From assembly GCF_003337555.1 (NCBI RefSeq), contig NZ_QPJK01000001.1, forward strand, positions 248,001-312,000: a DNA stretch of 64,000 nucleotides, read 5' to 3'. Numbering within the stretch: the first letter of the stretch is position 1; the number at the start of each line of letters is the position of its first letter. The DNA comes from Pseudorhodoferax soli (GTDB lineage Bacteria; Pseudomonadota; Gammaproteobacteria; Burkholderiales; Burkholderiaceae_C). Below the pieces are notes generated by a model. The model searched no databases. It worked only from the letters and a program-made list of their open reading frames with translations, and was not told the origin of the DNA. A program made the position numbers and the translations under genes. This document shows positions 15,752 through 27,439 of the stretch, one piece after another.

Positions 15752-17236
15752 TCAGGTGCCCAGCGTCAGGGTGATGGCCTGCACGCACAGCGCCATCAGC
15801 CCGCCCGGCAGCACGCCCAGCAACAGCACCAGAGCGCCGTTGACCGAGAGCACGGCGCGCACGTCCAGAGGTGCAGACACCGTGCTGGCCGTGATCGGCG
15901 CGTCAAAGTACATGACCTTGACCACGCGCAGGTAGTAGAAGGCGCCGATGAGCGACATCACCACGGCAAAGATCGCCAGGCCCACCAGATAGCCCTCGCC
16001 CGAGGCCACCAGCGTTTGCAGCACCGACAGCTTGGCGTAGAAGCCCACCATGGGCGGGATGCCGGCCAGCGAGAACATGCAGATCGCCATCACGGCCGCG
16101 TACAGCGGGCTGCGCTGGTTCAGGCCGGCCAGGTCGACCACCTCGTCGCTCTCGAAGCCTTCGCGTGCCAGCAGCAGCAACACGCCGAAGCTCGCCAGCG
16201 TGGTCAGCACATACGTCACGACATAGAACATCGACGAGCTGTAGGCGTTGGCGGCCGACAACGTGTTGCCGTTGACCACGCCGGCCAGCAGGCCCAGCAG
16301 CACGAAGCCCATCTGCGAGATCGTCGAGTAGGCCAGCATGCGCTTGAGGTTGCTCTGCATGACCGCGGCCAGGTTGCCGATCAGGAGCGAGGCCACGGAC
16401 AGCACGATCAGCATCTGCTGCCAGTCGATGGCCAGCGGCAGCAGGCCTTCGACCAGCAGGCGGATCACGATGGCGAAGGCGGCGAGCTTGGGCGCGCCGG
16501 CGATCATCAGGGTGACGGCCGTGGGTGCGCCGTGGTAGACGTCGGGCACCCACATGTGGAACGGCACCACACCGAGCTTGAAGGCCAGGCCGGAGACGAT
16601 GAACACCAGGCCGAAGACCAGCACCTGGTGCTGGACCTGGCCCGAGGCCACGGCCTTGAACACTTCGTTGATGTCCAGCGAACCGGTGGCGCCGTACATC
16701 ATCGACAGGCCGTAGAGGAGGAAGCCCGAGGCCAGCGCACCCAGCACGAAGTACTTCATCGCGGCTTCGCTGGCGACAGCGTTGTCGCGGCGCAGCGCCA
16801 CCAGCGCGTAGCTGGACAGCGTGAGCAGTTCCAGGCCCATGTAGATGACCAGGAAGTTGCTGCCGGAGATCATCACCGACATGCCCAGCAGCGCAAACAT
16901 CGACAGCGTGAACAGCTCACCGCCGCGCAGCATGCCGCGGTCGGCAGCGTAAGGCCGGCCGTAGACCAACGTGACCATCACGGCCACGGTGGCGAAGCAC
17001 TTGAGCCAGTTGCCCATGGGGTCGCTGACCACCATGCCGCCGAAGCCGTACAAGGTGGTGTTGCCAGAGGCATAGGTGCCGTGCAGCACGGCCACGACAG
17101 TGAGGCTCAGCAGCGTGAGCACATAGGTGGCCGTGCGGCGCGGGCTCTTGACCGCAAGATCGACCAGCGCGATCACGCAGGCCATGACCAGCAGCACGAC
17201 TTCCGGATAAACGGTGATCCAGCTGATTTTGTCCAT
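15752..17236 (-). CDS. nuoN: NADH-quinone oxidoreductase subunit N
   Basis: Proton-pumping membrane subunit of complex I, 494 aa, with about 14 helices and antiporter-like (Proton_antipo_M) architecture. Family segments include [31 protein letters not shown] and [18 protein letters not shown], which carry the conserved membrane Glu, Lys and His residues of the proton path. It ends the canonical nuoA-N order and lies 21 bases after nuoM. Confidence 0.96.
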   Translation of the reverse strand: MDKISWITVYPEVVLLVMACVIALVDLAVKSPRRTATYVLTLLSLTVVAVLHGTYASGNTTLYGFGGMVVSDPMGNWLKCFATVAVMVTLVYGRPYAADRGMLRGGELFTLSMFALLGMSVMISGSNFLVIYMGLELLTLSSYALVALRRDNAVASEAAMKYFVLGALASGFLLYGLSMMYGATGSLDINEVFKAVASGQVQHQVLVFGLVFIVSGLAFKLGVVPFHMWVPDVYHGAPTAVTLMIAGAPKLAAFAIVIRLLVEGLLPLAIDWQQMLIVLSVASLLIGNLAAVMQSNLKRMLAYSTISQMGFVLLGLLAGVVNGNTLSAANAYSSSMFYVVTYVLTTLASFGVLLLLAREGFESDEVVDLAGLNQRSPLYAAVMAICMFSLAGIPPMVGFYAKLSVLQTLVASGEGYLVGLAIFAVVMSLIGAFYYLRVVKVMYFDAPITASTVSAPLDVRAVLSVNGALVLLLGVLPGGLMALCVQAITLTLGT

Positions 17237-17257
17237 ATCGTTTCTTCTCTCGCCCGC

Positions 17258-18733
17258 TCAGTTCAGCTTGGACACCGCGACATGCTTGAGCAACTCGGCC
17301 ACAGACACGTCCATCACATCGGTGAAGGGCTTGGGGTAGATGCCCATCGCCAGCACCGCAATCGCCAGCAGCGCCAGCATCAGAAATTCGCGGGCGTTGA
17401 TGTCCTCGAGTTCCTTCACGTGGTCATTGGCCACAGGACCCAGGTAGACGCGCTTGTACATCCACAGCGTGTAGGCTGCGCCGAAGATCAGCGCAGTGGC
17501 AGCCAGCAGGCCGATCCAGAAATTGGCCTTGACGGCGCCCAGGATCACCATCCACTCGCCGACGAAACCGGCCGTGCCCGGCAGGCCGCAGTTGGCCATC
17601 GCGAACAGCAGTGCGAAGGCCGCGAACTTGGGCATGGTGTTGACCACGCCGCCGTAGGCTGCGATCTCCCGCGAGTGCACGCGGTCGTACAGCACGCCGA
17701 TGCACAGGAACATGGCGCCCGACACGAAACCGTGCGCGATCATCTGCACCAAGCCGCCCGACACACCCAGGTCGTTGAAGATGAAGAAACCCAGGGTGAC
17801 GAAGCCCATGTGCGCAACGGACGAATACGCCACCAGCTTCTTCATGTCCTGCTGCACCAGGGCGACCAGGCCCACGTAGACCACGGCGATCAGCGACAGC
17901 GTGATCATGAGCCAGGCCCATTCGTGCGCAGCATCGGGAGCGATGGGCATGGAGAAGCGCAGGAAGCCATAGGCGCCCAGCTTCAGCATGATGGCGGCCA
18001 GCACGGCGGAGCCGCCGGTGGGCGCTTCCACGTGCACGTCGGGCAACCAGGTGTGGACCGGCCACATCGGCACCTTGACGGCGAAGGCCGCGAAGAAACC
18101 GAAGAACAGCAGCGTCTGCGCGTTGCGCGGCAGCGGCAGGTCGTGCCAGGTCTGGATGTCGAAGCTGCCGCCGGAGTGCACGTACAGGTAGATCAGCGCG
18201 ATCAGCAGCAGCAGCGAACCTAGCAGCGTGTACAGGAAGAACTTGAAGGCGGCGTAGATCTTGTTCGGGCCGCCCCAGATGCCGATGATCAGGTACATCG
18301 GGATCAGCGTGGCCTCGAAGAACACGTAGAACAGCAGGCCGTCCAGCGCGGAGAACACGCCGATCATGAGGCCCGACAGGATCAGGAACGCCCCCATGTA
18401 CTGGTTCACGCGCGAGGTGATGGCTTCCCAACCGGCGATCACGACGATGACCGTGATGAAGGCCGTCAGCAGCACAAACCAGAACGAGATGCCGTCCACC
18501 CCCAGGTGGTAATGCACATTGAAGCGGTCGATCCACTGCGCTTTCTCAACGAACTGCATGGCAGCTGTCGTGTTGTCAAAACCGCTGTACAGCGGCAGCG
18601 TGACCAGCAGGCTGACGATGGCGCCGATCAGCGCCACCCAGCGCACGGCGCGTGCGTACTCATCCCTGCCAAGGGCCAGCAGCACGGCGCCGAAGAAGAT
18701 CGGCGTCCAGATCGCGAGGCTCAACAAACCCAT
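17258..18733 (-). CDS. nuoM: NADH-quinone oxidoreductase subunit M
   Basis: Membrane subunit of complex I, 491 aa, the middle antiporter-like pump. Recognisable stretches are FFEATLIPMYLIIGIWGG with the essential Glu, WLPDVHVEAPTGGSA and KKLVAYSSVAHMGFVTLG. Length agrees with the family. It lies 21 bases after nuoL and 21 before nuoN. Confidence 0.96.
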   Translation of the reverse strand: MGLLSLAIWTPIFFGAVLLALGRDEYARAVRWVALIGAIVSLLVTLPLYSGFDNTTAAMQFVEKAQWIDRFNVHYHLGVDGISFWFVLLTAFITVIVVIAGWEAITSRVNQYMGAFLILSGLMIGVFSALDGLLFYVFFEATLIPMYLIIGIWGGPNKIYAAFKFFLYTLLGSLLLLIALIYLYVHSGGSFDIQTWHDLPLPRNAQTLLFFGFFAAFAVKVPMWPVHTWLPDVHVEAPTGGSAVLAAIMLKLGAYGFLRFSMPIAPDAAHEWAWLMITLSLIAVVYVGLVALVQQDMKKLVAYSSVAHMGFVTLGFFIFNDLGVSGGLVQMIAHGFVSGAMFLCIGVLYDRVHSREIAAYGGVVNTMPKFAAFALLFAMANCGLPGTAGFVGEWMVILGAVKANFWIGLLAATALIFGAAYTLWMYKRVYLGPVANDHVKELEDINAREFLMLALLAIAVLAMGIYPKPFTDVMDVSVAELLKHVAVSKLN

Positions 18734-18754
18734 TTTTGTTCTTCTCCCTCAGCC

Positions 18755-20788
18755 TTATTTGTTGAACCAGACGAAGTACGTCATCAGCACGAAGATGCCG
18801 AGGATCATGACCAGCGCGTAGTGGTAGATGAAGCCGGTCTGCACGCGGCGCACGGCGCCTGCGATCCATCCCACCAGCTTCCAGGAGCCGTTGACCAACG
18901 CGCCATCGATGATGGCCTGGTCGCCGCCCTTCCACAGGCCGAAGCCCAGGGCACGGGCGCCGCGCGCGAGGATGTTCTCGTTGATCCAGTCCAGGTAGTA
19001 CTTGTTCTCGAGCAGCGTGTAGATCGGCATGCAGGCCCGCTTGATCGCTGCCGGCAGCGCCGGATTGACCATGTACATGTAGTAGGACAGGGCCACGCCA
19101 GCCAGCGCCAGCCAGAACGGTGCGGTCTGCAGGCCGTGCAGGGCCATGGCCACAGGGCCGTGGTATTCCTCCGCCAGCTCGGCCATGGCGTGGTGCAGCG
19201 AGCCGTTGACGAAGATCGAATCCTTGAAGAAGTCGCCGAACAGCATCGGGCCGATGGTCAGGTAGCCGATGATGACCGAGGGGATGGCCAGCAGCACCAG
19301 CGGCGCCGTGACGACCCAGGGAGACTCGTGCGGATCATGGCTGTGGCCATGGTCGTCGTGGCCGTGGTGGTCGTCGTGCGCACCGTGGTGCGCGTCCGGG
19401 TTCTGGTCGTAGCGCTCCTTGCCGTGGAAGACCAGGAAGTACATGCGGAACGAGTAGAACGCCGTGACGAACACACCGGCCATGACGGCGAACTGCGCGA
19501 AGCCGGCACCGGGCAGGTGGCTGGCGTGCGTGGCGATGATGATGCTGTCCTTGGAGTAGAAGCCCGAGAACAGCGGCGTGCCGATCAGTGCCAGCGAGCC
19601 CAGCAGCGAGGTGATCCAGGTGATCGGCATGTACTTGCGCACGCCGCCCATCCAGCGGATGTCCTGGTTGTGGTGCATGCCCATGATGACCGAGCCGGCA
19701 CCGAGGAACAGCAGCGCCTTGAAGAAGGCGTGCGTCATCAGGTGGAACACGGCAACCGAGTAGGCCGAAGCGCCCAGCGCCACCGTCATGTAGCCCAGCT
19801 GCGACAGCGTGGAATAGGCCACCACGCGCTTGATGTCGTTCTGGATGATGCCCAGGAAGCCCATGAACAGCGCCGTGATCGAACCGATCACGAGGATGAA
19901 GTTCAGCGCGGTATCGGACAGCTCGAACAGCGGCGACATGCGCGCCACCATGAAGATGCCGGCCGTCACCATGGTGGCGGCGTGGATCAGCGCGGAGATC
20001 GGCGTCGGGCCTTCCATGGAGTCGGGCAGCCACACATGCAGCGGGAACTGCGCGCTCTTGCCCATCGCGCCGATGAACAGGCAGATGCAGATCACCGTGA
20101 CCAACATCCAGTCGGTGCCGGGGAAGCCCAGCTTGCCGATGGCGTCGGCCTTGCCGAAGATCTCGGTGTAGTTCAGCGTGCCCGCATAGGCGGCGATCAG
20201 GCCGATGCCCAGAATGAAACCGAAGTCGCCGACGCGGTTGACCAGGAAGGCCTTCATGTTGGCGAAGATGGCCGTCGGCTTGTTGAACCAGAAGCCGATC
20301 AGCAGATAGGACACCAGGCCCACGGCTTCCCAGCCGAAGAACAGCTGGAGCATGTTGTTGCTCATCACGAGCATCAGCATGGAGAAGGTGAACAGCGAGA
20401 TGTAGGCGAAGAAACGGTTGTAGCCGGCGTCCTCTTCCATGTAGCCGATGGTGTAGATGTGCACCATCAACGACACGAAGGTGACGACGACCATCATCAT
20501 GGACGTCAGGCCGTCGACCAGGAAGCCGACTTCCATCTTCAGGTCGCCGACCACCATCCAGGTGTATAGCGTCTCGTTGAAGCGGGCGCCATCGAGCGCC
20601 ACGCTCTTGAGCGTCATCGCCGCGATGACGAAGGCGACGAAGACGCCAAGGATGGTCAGCGAGTGCGATACGCGGCGGCCGATCTTGTTGCCACCGAAGG
20701 CGGTGCCGAAGATGCCAGCCAGCACGGAGCCGACCAGCGGCGCCATTGGAACGGCCAGGAGCGTGGAGGCCGAGAGTGTTTGGCTCAT
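18755..20788 (-). CDS. nuoL: NADH-quinone oxidoreductase subunit L, with a histidine-rich loop
   Basis: Largest membrane subunit of complex I, 677 aa, the distal proton pump. It shows the N-terminal domain (FLVDGLTSMMMVVVTFVS), the antiporter core (FPLHVWLPDSMEGPTPISAL, KRVVAYSTLSQLGYM) and the C-terminal region that forms the lateral helix. At about residues 463-488 there is a loop with some ten His and many Asp/Gly residues (for example HHGAHDDHHGHDDHGHSH), which could bind metal; where it lies relative to the membrane is not certain. Similar His-rich loops occur in NuoL of related bacteria. Confidence 0.96.
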   Translation of the reverse strand: MSQTLSASTLLAVPMAPLVGSVLAGIFGTAFGGNKIGRRVSHSLTILGVFVAFVIAAMTLKSVALDGARFNETLYTWMVVGDLKMEVGFLVDGLTSMMMVVVTFVSLMVHIYTIGYMEEDAGYNRFFAYISLFTFSMLMLVMSNNMLQLFFGWEAVGLVSYLLIGFWFNKPTAIFANMKAFLVNRVGDFGFILGIGLIAAYAGTLNYTEIFGKADAIGKLGFPGTDWMLVTVICICLFIGAMGKSAQFPLHVWLPDSMEGPTPISALIHAATMVTAGIFMVARMSPLFELSDTALNFILVIGSITALFMGFLGIIQNDIKRVVAYSTLSQLGYMTVALGASAYSVAVFHLMTHAFFKALLFLGAGSVIMGMHHNQDIRWMGGVRKYMPITWITSLLGSLALIGTPLFSGFYSKDSIIIATHASHLPGAGFAQFAVMAGVFVTAFYSFRMYFLVFHGKERYDQNPDAHHGAHDDHHGHDDHGHSHDPHESPWVVTAPLVLLAIPSVIIGYLTIGPMLFGDFFKDSIFVNGSLHHAMAELAEEYHGPVAMALHGLQTAPFWLALAGVALSYYMYMVNPALPAAIKRACMPIYTLLENKYYLDWINENILARGARALGFGLWKGGDQAIIDGALVNGSWKLVGWIAGAVRRVQTGFIYHYALVMILGIFVLMTYFVWFNK

Positions 20789-20798
20789 GTTGTTGTTC

Positions 20799-21107
20799 TC
20801 AGCCCTTGAGCGTGTTGAGTTCGTCCACGTTGATGCTGGAGCGGTTGCGGAACAACAGCACCAGGATCGCCAGGCCGATGGCGGACTCGGCGGCCGCCAC
20901 GGTCAGGATGAAGAACACGAAGATCTGCCCGTGCATGTCGTTCAGGTAATACGAGAACGCCACGAAGTTCATGTTGACCGCCAGCAGCATCAGCTCGATG
21001 GCCATCAGCAGCACGATCAGGTTCTTGCGGTTCAGGAAGATGCCGATCACCGACAGCGCGAACAGCATCGCGCCCAGTGACAGGAAATGACCGAGACTGA
21101 GCGTCAT
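20799..21107 (-). CDS. nuoK: NADH-quinone oxidoreductase subunit K
   Basis: Small membrane subunit of complex I, 102 aa, three transmembrane helices. The second helix contains the conserved glutamate in [13 protein letters not shown], and a second Glu follows in [11 protein letters not shown]. The ATG overlaps the nuoJ stop by four bases, and nuoL begins ten bases later. Confidence 0.96.
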   Translation of the reverse strand: MTLSLGHFLSLGAMLFALSVIGIFLNRKNLIVLLMAIELMLLAVNMNFVAFSYYLNDMHGQIFVFFILTVAAAESAIGLAILVLLFRNRSSINVDELNTLKG

Positions 21108-21769
21108 GCCTTCTTCTCCTCGGCTGCAGCAGCCGGTGGGGCCGGTGGTGGAGGCGCCGGGCGCGTCGGGTTGACCTTGACCAGGGCGACACGGTCGGCG
21201 GCACGCACATGGACCTGGTCTTCAGGGCGCACGTTGCGGCTGTCCTTGCGGCCGCGCAGCGTCAGCGCAATGGCGGCGATCATGGCCACCAGCAGGATGC
21301 ACGCCGCCACCTGCACCGGATACAGGTATTCGGTGTAGAGCAGAATGCCCAGCGCCTTGGTGTTGGAGACCTGCGCGCCGGCCTGAACGGCCGCGCCGGC
21401 AAGATTGCGCGATTCGTCGGTGGCGCGGAAGCCGCCCATCAACACGGCCGCCATCTCCAGCGCGATCAGCACGCCGATCGCACCGGCCAGCGGGAAGTGC
21501 TTCCAGAAGCCCTGTCGCAAGCCCTCGACGTCCACGTCCAGCATCATCACGACGAACAGGAACAGCACGAGCACCGCCCCCAGGTAGACCAGCACCAGCA
21601 CGATGGCCAGGAACTCGGCCTGCAGCAGCAGCCAGATCGCAGAAGCCTGCGAGAACGCGAGGATCAGGTACAGCACGGCGTGTACCGGATTGCGCGCTGT
21701 GATCACCCGGAATGCTGCGAACAGCAGCACGAGCGAAAACAGATAGAAGAAGCCTGTCTTGACGTCCAT
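21104..21769 (-). CDS. nuoJ: NADH-quinone oxidoreductase subunit J
   Basis: Membrane subunit of complex I, 221 aa, five helices. The third helix has the typical [19 protein letters not shown]. After the last helix comes a 45-residue hydrophilic tail with a Pro/Ala-rich segment ending AAAEEKKA, as seen in other Burkholderiales but not in Escherichia coli. It overlaps nuoK by four bases. Confidence 0.95.
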   Translation of the reverse strand: MDVKTGFFYLFSLVLLFAAFRVITARNPVHAVLYLILAFSQASAIWLLLQAEFLAIVLVLVYLGAVLVLFLFVVMMLDVDVEGLRQGFWKHFPLAGAIGVLIALEMAAVLMGGFRATDESRNLAGAAVQAGAQVSNTKALGILLYTEYLYPVQVAACILLVAMIAAIALTLRGRKDSRNVRPEDQVHVRAADRVALVKVNPTRPAPPPPAPPAAAAEEKKA

Positions 21770-21793
21770 TTTTTTCTTCGGGGCGCCTGGCCG

Positions 21794-22306
21794 TTAACGG
21801 TACGGGGCGTCGGCTGCCTTGGCGGCCGAGATTTCTTTTTCGTAGCGATCGCCCACGGCCAGCAGCATGTCCTTGGTGAAGTACAGGTCGCCGCGCTTTT
21901 CGCCGTGGTATTCGAGGATGTGGGTCTCGACGATGGAATCGACCGGGCAGCTCTCTTCGCAGAAGCCGCAGAAGATGCACTTGGTCAGGTCGATGTCGTA
22001 GCGCGTGGTGCGGCGCGAGCCGTCGTCACGCACGTCGGACTCGATGGTGATCGCCAGGGCGGGGCACACGGCCTCGCACAGCTTGCAGGCGATGCAGCGC
22101 TCTTCGCCGTTTTCGTAGCGGCGCAACGCGTGCAGGCCGCGGAAGCGCGGCGACAGCGGGGTCTTCTCCTCGGGGAACTGCACGGTCACCTTGCGCTTGA
22201 ACGCGTAGCGGCCGGTCAGCACCATGCCCTTGAAGAGCTCGGTGAGCATGAAGCTCTTGAGGAAATCCTTGACGGAAAAGCCAGAGGAAGCGGTTGCGGT
22301 GGTCAT
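21794..22306 (-). CDS. nuoI: NADH-quinone oxidoreductase subunit I (8Fe ferredoxin)
   Basis: Peripheral-arm subunit of 170 aa carrying clusters N6a and N6b. Two C-x2-C-x2-C-x3-C-P motifs are intact: C71, C74, C77, C81 ([12 protein letters not shown]) and C110, C113, C116, C120 ([12 protein letters not shown]). It passes electrons from NuoG to NuoB. It starts 16 bases after nuoH. Confidence 0.96.
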   Translation of the reverse strand: MTTATASSGFSVKDFLKSFMLTELFKGMVLTGRYAFKRKVTVQFPEEKTPLSPRFRGLHALRRYENGEERCIACKLCEAVCPALAITIESDVRDDGSRRTTRYDIDLTKCIFCGFCEESCPVDSIVETHILEYHGEKRGDLYFTKDMLLAVGDRYEKEISAAKAADAPYR

Positions 22307-22322
22307 CGTGGGGTCTCTCCGC

Positions 22323-23399
22323 TCAGTGCCAGATGTTCCAGGACGTCTGCATCCAGCCGCCGACCAGCAGCAGCCACACCAGCGTGACGGGAATGAAGAT
22401 CTTCCAACCCAGACGCATGATCTGGTCGTAACGGAAGCGCGGGAAGGTACCGCGGATCCAGATGAACAGCGAGAGCACGAAGAACGTCTTCAGGCCCAGC
22501 CAGATCCAGCCCGGAATGAAGTCCAGGAAGCCGATGGGCGACAGCCAGCCGCCCAGGAACATCAGCACCGCGAGGATGGAGACCAGCCACATGCTGGCGT
22601 ATTCGGCCAGGAAGAAGATGGCAAAGCCCATGCCCGAGTACTCGACCATGTGGCCGGCCACGATCTCGGCCTCGCCTTCGACCACGTCGAAGGGGTGGCG
22701 GTTGGTCTCGGCCACGCCGGAGATCAGATAGACCACGAACACCGGCAGCAGCGGCAACCAGTTCCAGGACAGGAAGCCCAGGCCCATGTTGACGCCCATG
22801 CCCTTGGCCTGTGCGGCGACGATCTCACCCAGATGCAGGCTGCCCGACACCATGATCACGATCACGAGGCAGAAGCCCATCGCGATCTCGTAGCTCACCA
22901 TCTGGGCCGAGGCGCGGAGCGCGCCCAGGAAGGCGTACTTCGAGTTCGAGGCCCAGCCCGCGATGATCACGCCATAGACCTCGATCGAGGTGATGGCCAT
23001 GATCAGCAACAGACCGGCGTTGACGTTGGCGATCACGGCCTCGGGGCCGAAGGGCACGGCCACCCACGCGGCCAGCGCCGGCATGATGGCCATGATGGGG
23101 CCGAGCCGGAACAGGCCCGAGCTCGCGGCGGTCGGGTTGATGAGTTCCTTGGTCAGGAGCTTGAGCGCGTCGGCGATCGGCTGCAGCAGCCCCATGGGGC
23201 CGACGCGGTTGGGGCCGTGGCGCACCTGGATGAAGCCCAGGAACTTGCGCTCCCACAGCGTGGCGTAGGCCACCGCGCCCAGCAGGGGCAGCAGCACGCA
23301 CAGTATCTTGATCATGCCCCAGACCACAGGCCAGATGGCGCCGGTCCACCAGCTGGCAGCGACCAGGCCTTGGCCGAAACCGTAGATGCTGTCGATCAT
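22323..23399 (-). CDS. nuoH: NADH-quinone oxidoreductase subunit H
   Basis: Membrane subunit of 358 aa that forms the quinone entry next to NuoB and NuoD. The start [12 protein letters not shown] was chosen because its ATG overlaps the nuoG stop (ATGA). Conserved features are [20 protein letters not shown] and the acidic loop [17 protein letters not shown]. Confidence 0.96.
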   Translation of the reverse strand: MIDSIYGFGQGLVAASWWTGAIWPVVWGMIKILCVLLPLLGAVAYATLWERKFLGFIQVRHGPNRVGPMGLLQPIADALKLLTKELINPTAASSGLFRLGPIMAIMPALAAWVAVPFGPEAVIANVNAGLLLIMAITSIEVYGVIIAGWASNSKYAFLGALRASAQMVSYEIAMGFCLVIVIMVSGSLHLGEIVAAQAKGMGVNMGLGFLSWNWLPLLPVFVVYLISGVAETNRHPFDVVEGEAEIVAGHMVEYSGMGFAIFFLAEYASMWLVSILAVLMFLGGWLSPIGFLDFIPGWIWLGLKTFFVLSLFIWIRGTFPRFRYDQIMRLGWKIFIPVTLVWLLLVGGWMQTSWNIWH

Positions 23400-25540
23400 G
23401 CTGCGCTCGCTCCCTGGGCCTGCCGCGCATCCGCGGTCAATTGCAAGGACGTGGCCCGGCGCACCAGGCTGTCCAACTGGTAAATGCTGGCGACGGCCGG
23501 TGCCCCCACCGCGGCGGCGGCCGCGATGCTGGCACGTGTCGCGTTCGACAGGCGCTCGGCCGGGATGCGCGTGACGCCGTCGGCCTGTGCCAGGCCGAGA
23601 CCTGCCAGCACATCCTGCGAGGACTCCTGGGCAAAGCCGGGCAGGCCCAGCATGTTGCCGAGCACGCGGATGACCTTCCAGGCCGGCCGCGTCTCGCCGA
23701 GCGGGCGCACCACGGCATGGAAGCTCTGCACACGGCCTTCGGCATTGGCGAAGCTGCCCGACGTCTCGGTGAACGGCGCGATGGGCAGCAGCACGTCGGA
23801 GAACGCCATGTTGGCCTTGAACGGGCTCAGCGTGACGACCATCTCGGCCGCGTCGAGTGCAGCAGCGGCGCTGGCGCCTGCCGCCGAGTCGAACTCGGGC
23901 TCGTTGTTGAGCAGCAGCACGGCCTTGAGGCCGCCGGCCAGCATCTGGGCAGCATTGCGGCCATCGGCCTGCGGTTGCGCGCCGATGAACTGGGCGCCGA
24001 CGGTGTTGGCGGCTTCGGTCAGGTAGCCGAAGCTCGCACCGGTCTGCTCGGCGATCCACTGCGCCAGGGCCAGCAGGCTGGCGGCCTGGGCATGGTGGGC
24101 GGCACCGTTGCCCAGCAACACGGCCTTGCGGTCACCGCCCAGCAGCGACTTGGCAATGGCCTGCGCGGCTTCGTGGGCCTGGCCCGCGGCCGGCGCAGCG
24201 ACACCCTTCTCAGCGCCCACGGCGGTGGCCACATCGGCCAGGGCCTGCAGCCAGTCGCCGGCTTCGGCCTTGAGCGTGGCGCCCAGCGACATGGCCCAGG
24301 CGTCCGCATCGGCCAGCTGGGCGCACGAGGCGATCGCATGCACCTTGGCGCCCTTGCGGGCGGCCTGGCGGATGCGCTGCGCGAACAGTGGGTGGTCCTT
24401 GCGCAGGTTGGAACCCACGACCAGCACGCGCTGCAGCGTGGTCAGTGCCGCCACCGGCAGCCCCAGCCAACGCACGCCTTCAGTCGGCACGAACTCGGCA
24501 TGGCGCAGGCGGTGGTCGATGTTGTCGCTGCCCAGGCCGCGCACCAAAGCACCGGCCAGGCTCAGTTCTTCCAGCGTGCTGTGCGGGCTGGCCAACAGGC
24601 CGATGCTGGACGCACCGTGGTCGGCCTTGATCTGCTTCAAGCCATTGGCCACGTATTCCAGCGCGGTCTGCCAGTCCACGGTCTGCCATTGGCCGCCCTG
24701 CTTGAGCATGGGCTGGGTCAGGCGCTCGTCGCTGTTCAGCGACTCGTAGGAGAAGCGGTCGCGGTCGGCGATCCAGCACTCGTTCACGGCTTCGTTCTCG
24801 AGCGGAACGACGCGCATGACCTTGTGGTTCTTGACCTGCACGATCAGGTTGGCACCCGTGGAGTCGTGCGGGCTCACCGACTTGCGCCGCGACAGTTCCC
24901 AGGTGCGGGCGCTGTAGCGGAAGGGCTTGCTCGTCAGCGCGCCGACCGGGCACACGTCGATCATGTTGCCCGACAGCTCGGAGTCCACGGTCTCGCCCGT
25001 GATGGTCGTGATCTCGGAGTGCTCGCCCCGGTGGATCATGCCCAGCTCCATGATGCCGGCCACTTCCTGGCCGAAGCGCACGCAGCGGGTGCAGTGGATG
25101 CAGCGGCTCATCTCCTCCATGGAGATCAGCGGGCCCACGTCCTTGTGGAACACCACGCGCTTTTCCTCGACATAGCGCGAGGACGAGCCGCCGTAGCCCA
25201 CGGCCAGATCCTGCAGCTGGCACTCACCGCCCTGGTCGCAGATGGGGCAATCCAGCGGGTGGTTGATCAGCAGGAACTCCATGACCGACTTCTGCGCCTT
25301 CAGCGCCTTGTCGCTCTTGGTGTGGACGATCATGCCCTGCGTGACGGGAGTGGCGCAGGCCGGCATCGGCTTGGGCGCCTTCTCCACGTCCACCAGGCAC
25401 ATGCGGCAGTTGGCCGCGATGGACAGTTTTTTGTGGTAGCAGAAGTGAGGGATGTAAGTCCCGGCCTTGTCGGCTGCATGCATGACCATGCTGCCTTCGG
25501 CGATCTCGACCTTCTTGCCGTCGACTTGGATTTCAACCAT
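23396..25540 (-). CDS. nuoG: NADH-quinone oxidoreductase subunit G
   Basis: Peripheral-arm subunit of 714 aa. The N-terminal 2Fe-2S domain has its ligands in [15 protein letters not shown], followed by the H-x3-C-x2-C-x5-C cluster region ([11 protein letters not shown]) and two C-x2-C-x2-C motifs (CIHCTRC). The C-terminal two thirds are a molybdopterin-oxidoreductase-like domain without cofactor, less conserved and Ala-rich, as usual in this family. It lies 16 bases after nuoF and overlaps nuoH by four. Confidence 0.95.
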   Translation of the reverse strand: MVEIQVDGKKVEIAEGSMVMHAADKAGTYIPHFCYHKKLSIAANCRMCLVDVEKAPKPMPACATPVTQGMIVHTKSDKALKAQKSVMEFLLINHPLDCPICDQGGECQLQDLAVGYGGSSSRYVEEKRVVFHKDVGPLISMEEMSRCIHCTRCVRFGQEVAGIMELGMIHRGEHSEITTITGETVDSELSGNMIDVCPVGALTSKPFRYSARTWELSRRKSVSPHDSTGANLIVQVKNHKVMRVVPLENEAVNECWIADRDRFSYESLNSDERLTQPMLKQGGQWQTVDWQTALEYVANGLKQIKADHGASSIGLLASPHSTLEELSLAGALVRGLGSDNIDHRLRHAEFVPTEGVRWLGLPVAALTTLQRVLVVGSNLRKDHPLFAQRIRQAARKGAKVHAIASCAQLADADAWAMSLGATLKAEAGDWLQALADVATAVGAEKGVAAPAAGQAHEAAQAIAKSLLGGDRKAVLLGNGAAHHAQAASLLALAQWIAEQTGASFGYLTEAANTVGAQFIGAQPQADGRNAAQMLAGGLKAVLLLNNEPEFDSAAGASAAAALDAAEMVVTLSPFKANMAFSDVLLPIAPFTETSGSFANAEGRVQSFHAVVRPLGETRPAWKVIRVLGNMLGLPGFAQESSQDVLAGLGLAQADGVTRIPAERLSNATRASIAAAAAVGAPAVASIYQLDSLVRRATSLQLTADARQAQGASAA

Positions 25541-25556
25541 ATCGGGTGCTTCTCGT

Positions 25557-26900
25557 TCAGGCCTGCGCCGTCGCGGGTTTCTTGCACATGGCCTCGAATT
25601 CGTGGCGGAAGTGCTTGATCATGGCGCGCACGGGCATGGCCGCGGCGTCACCGAGCGCGCAGATGGTGCGGCCCTGGATGTTGTCTGCGATGGAGTTGAG
25701 CAGGTCCATGTCGCTGGACTGCCCCGCCCCACGGTGCACCTTGTCCACCAGCCGCCAGAGCCAGCCCGTGCCTTCGCGGCAGGGCGTGCACTGGCCGCAG
25801 GACTCGTGCATGTAGAAGTACGACAGGCGCTTGAGCGACTCGACCATGCAGCGCGTGTCGTCCATCACGATCAGCGCGCCCGAGCCCAGCATGGAGCCGG
25901 CCTTGGCGATGGAGTCGTAGTCCATCGTGCACTCGTTCATGATCGCGGCCGGCAGCACCGGCGAGGACGATCCGCCCGGGATCACGGCCTTGAGCGTGCG
26001 GCCCTTGCGCACGCCACCGGCCAGCTCCAGCAGCTTGGTGAACGGCGTGCCCATCGGGATCTCGTAGTTGCCGGGCAGTTCCACGTCGCCGGAGACCGAG
26101 AAGATCTTGGTGCCGCCGTTGTTGGGCTTGCCGCATTCGAGGTAGGCCGCCCCGCCGTTGCGGATGATCCACGGCACCGCCGCGAAGGTCTCGGTGTTGT
26201 TGATCGTGGTGGGCTTGCCGTACAGGCCGAAGCTGGCCGGGAACGGCGGCTTGAAGCGCGGCTGGCCCTTCTTGCCTTCCAGCGATTCGAGCAGCGCCGT
26301 TTCTTCGCCGCAGATGTAGGCGCCGAAGCCGTGCGAGGCGTGCAGCTGGAACGTGTGCTTGCTGCCCAGGATCTCGTTGCCCAGGTAGCCGGCCGCGCGG
26401 GCCTCTTCCAGTGCTTCCTCGAAGCGTTCGTAGACCTGGAAGATCTCGCCGTGGATGTAGTTGTAGCCGACCGTGATGCCCATCGCGTAGGCCGCAATGA
26501 TCATGCCCTCGATCACGATGTGCGGGTTGTACATCATGATGTCGCGGTCCTTGCAGGTACCGGGCTCGCCCTCGTCCGAGTTGCAGACCAGGTACTTTTG
26601 GCCCGGGAACTGGCGCGGCATGAAGCTCCACTTGAGGCCGCTCGGGAAGCCCGCGCCGCCCCGGCCGCGCAGTGCCGATTCCTTCATGGTCGCGATGACC
26701 TGGTCCTGCGTGAGGCCCTCGCCGCCGTCGGCAGCCAGGATCTTCTTGAGAGCCTGGTAGCCGCCGCGGGACTCGTAGTCCTTCAGGCGCCAGTTGCTGC
26801 CGTCGAGATCGGCATAGATCTGCGGACTGATGTGGCGGCCGTGGAAGCAGGTTTGCACCCCGGTGGCCGCGAATTGCGACAGGACTTGTTGCGCGTTCAT
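25557..26900 (-). CDS. nuoF: NADH-quinone oxidoreductase subunit F
   Basis: NADH-binding flavoprotein of 447 aa. It has the glycine-rich NADH/FMN site ([15 protein letters not shown]), a second conserved stretch ([16 protein letters not shown]), and the N3 4Fe-4S ligands in [12 protein letters not shown] plus a later Cys. The chosen start, [14 protein letters not shown], overlaps the nuoE stop by four bases. Together with NuoE and NuoG it forms the electron-input module. Confidence 0.96.
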   Translation of the reverse strand: MNAQQVLSQFAATGVQTCFHGRHISPQIYADLDGSNWRLKDYESRGGYQALKKILAADGGEGLTQDQVIATMKESALRGRGGAGFPSGLKWSFMPRQFPGQKYLVCNSDEGEPGTCKDRDIMMYNPHIVIEGMIIAAYAMGITVGYNYIHGEIFQVYERFEEALEEARAAGYLGNEILGSKHTFQLHASHGFGAYICGEETALLESLEGKKGQPRFKPPFPASFGLYGKPTTINNTETFAAVPWIIRNGGAAYLECGKPNNGGTKIFSVSGDVELPGNYEIPMGTPFTKLLELAGGVRKGRTLKAVIPGGSSSPVLPAAIMNECTMDYDSIAKAGSMLGSGALIVMDDTRCMVESLKRLSYFYMHESCGQCTPCREGTGWLWRLVDKVHRGAGQSSDMDLLNSIADNIQGRTICALGDAAAMPVRAMIKHFRHEFEAMCKKPATAQA

Positions 26901-27439
26901 GCCTTGCCCTCCTCGGCTGCCGCCTGGCGCAAACCGTCGACCAATTGATCGAGCTTGTCTTCGCTCATGAAGCTGCACATGGTGCGGTCGTTCACCAGCA
27001 TGACGGGCGAATCGGCGCAGGCGCCCAGGCACTCGCTCTGCTGCAGCGTGAACAGGCCGTCGGCCGTGGTCTCGCCCATGCCGATGCCGAGCTTGCGTTC
27101 GAGGTGGTGCAGCGCCTTGTAGCCGTCGCGCAGCTGGCACGGCAGATTGGTGCAGACGTTCAGCTTGAACTTGCCGACCGGCTGCTGGTTGTACATGTTG
27201 TAGAAGGTCGTGACCTCGTGCACGGCGATGGTCGGCATGCCCAGCAGGTCGCCGATGATCTTCTCGTGCTCGGGGTACACGTGGCCGTGCTGCTGCTGCG
27301 CGATCGCCAGGCAGGCCATCACGGCCGACGCGCGGCCTTCGTAGGGGTACTTGGCGATCTCGCGCGCAAAACGGTCCAGCGTTTCCTGCGAGAGGGCCGG
27401 CGCCGGCATGGCCGGTGCGGAATGGGGAGCAGAGCTCAT
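26897..27439 (-). CDS. nuoE: NADH-quinone oxidoreductase subunit E
   Basis: Thioredoxin-like 2Fe-2S subunit (cluster N1a) of 180 aa. The four ligands are C96 and C101 (CTNLPC), C137 and C141 (CLGAC). The start [14 protein letters not shown] overlaps the nuoD stop by four bases; the first 15 residues are a low-complexity Ala/Pro stretch. Confidence 0.95.
   Translation of the reverse strand: MSSAPHSAPAMPAPALSQETLDRFAREIAKYPYEGRASAVMACLAIAQQQHGHVYPEHEKIIGDLLGMPTIAVHEVTTFYNMYNQQPVGKFKLNVCTNLPCQLRDGYKALHHLERKLGIGMGETTADGLFTLQQSECLGACADSPVMLVNDRTMCSFMSEDKLDQLVDGLRQAAAEEGKA

Noticed and set aside
15635-18223. Very long plus-strand reading frame opposite nuoM and nuoN (and similar ones at 18506-20569, 23441-25618 and 40914-44417)
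   Set aside because: They are rich in His, Gln, Arg and Ala and lie wholly opposite strongly conserved genes. This is the usual effect of high GC at third codon positions.
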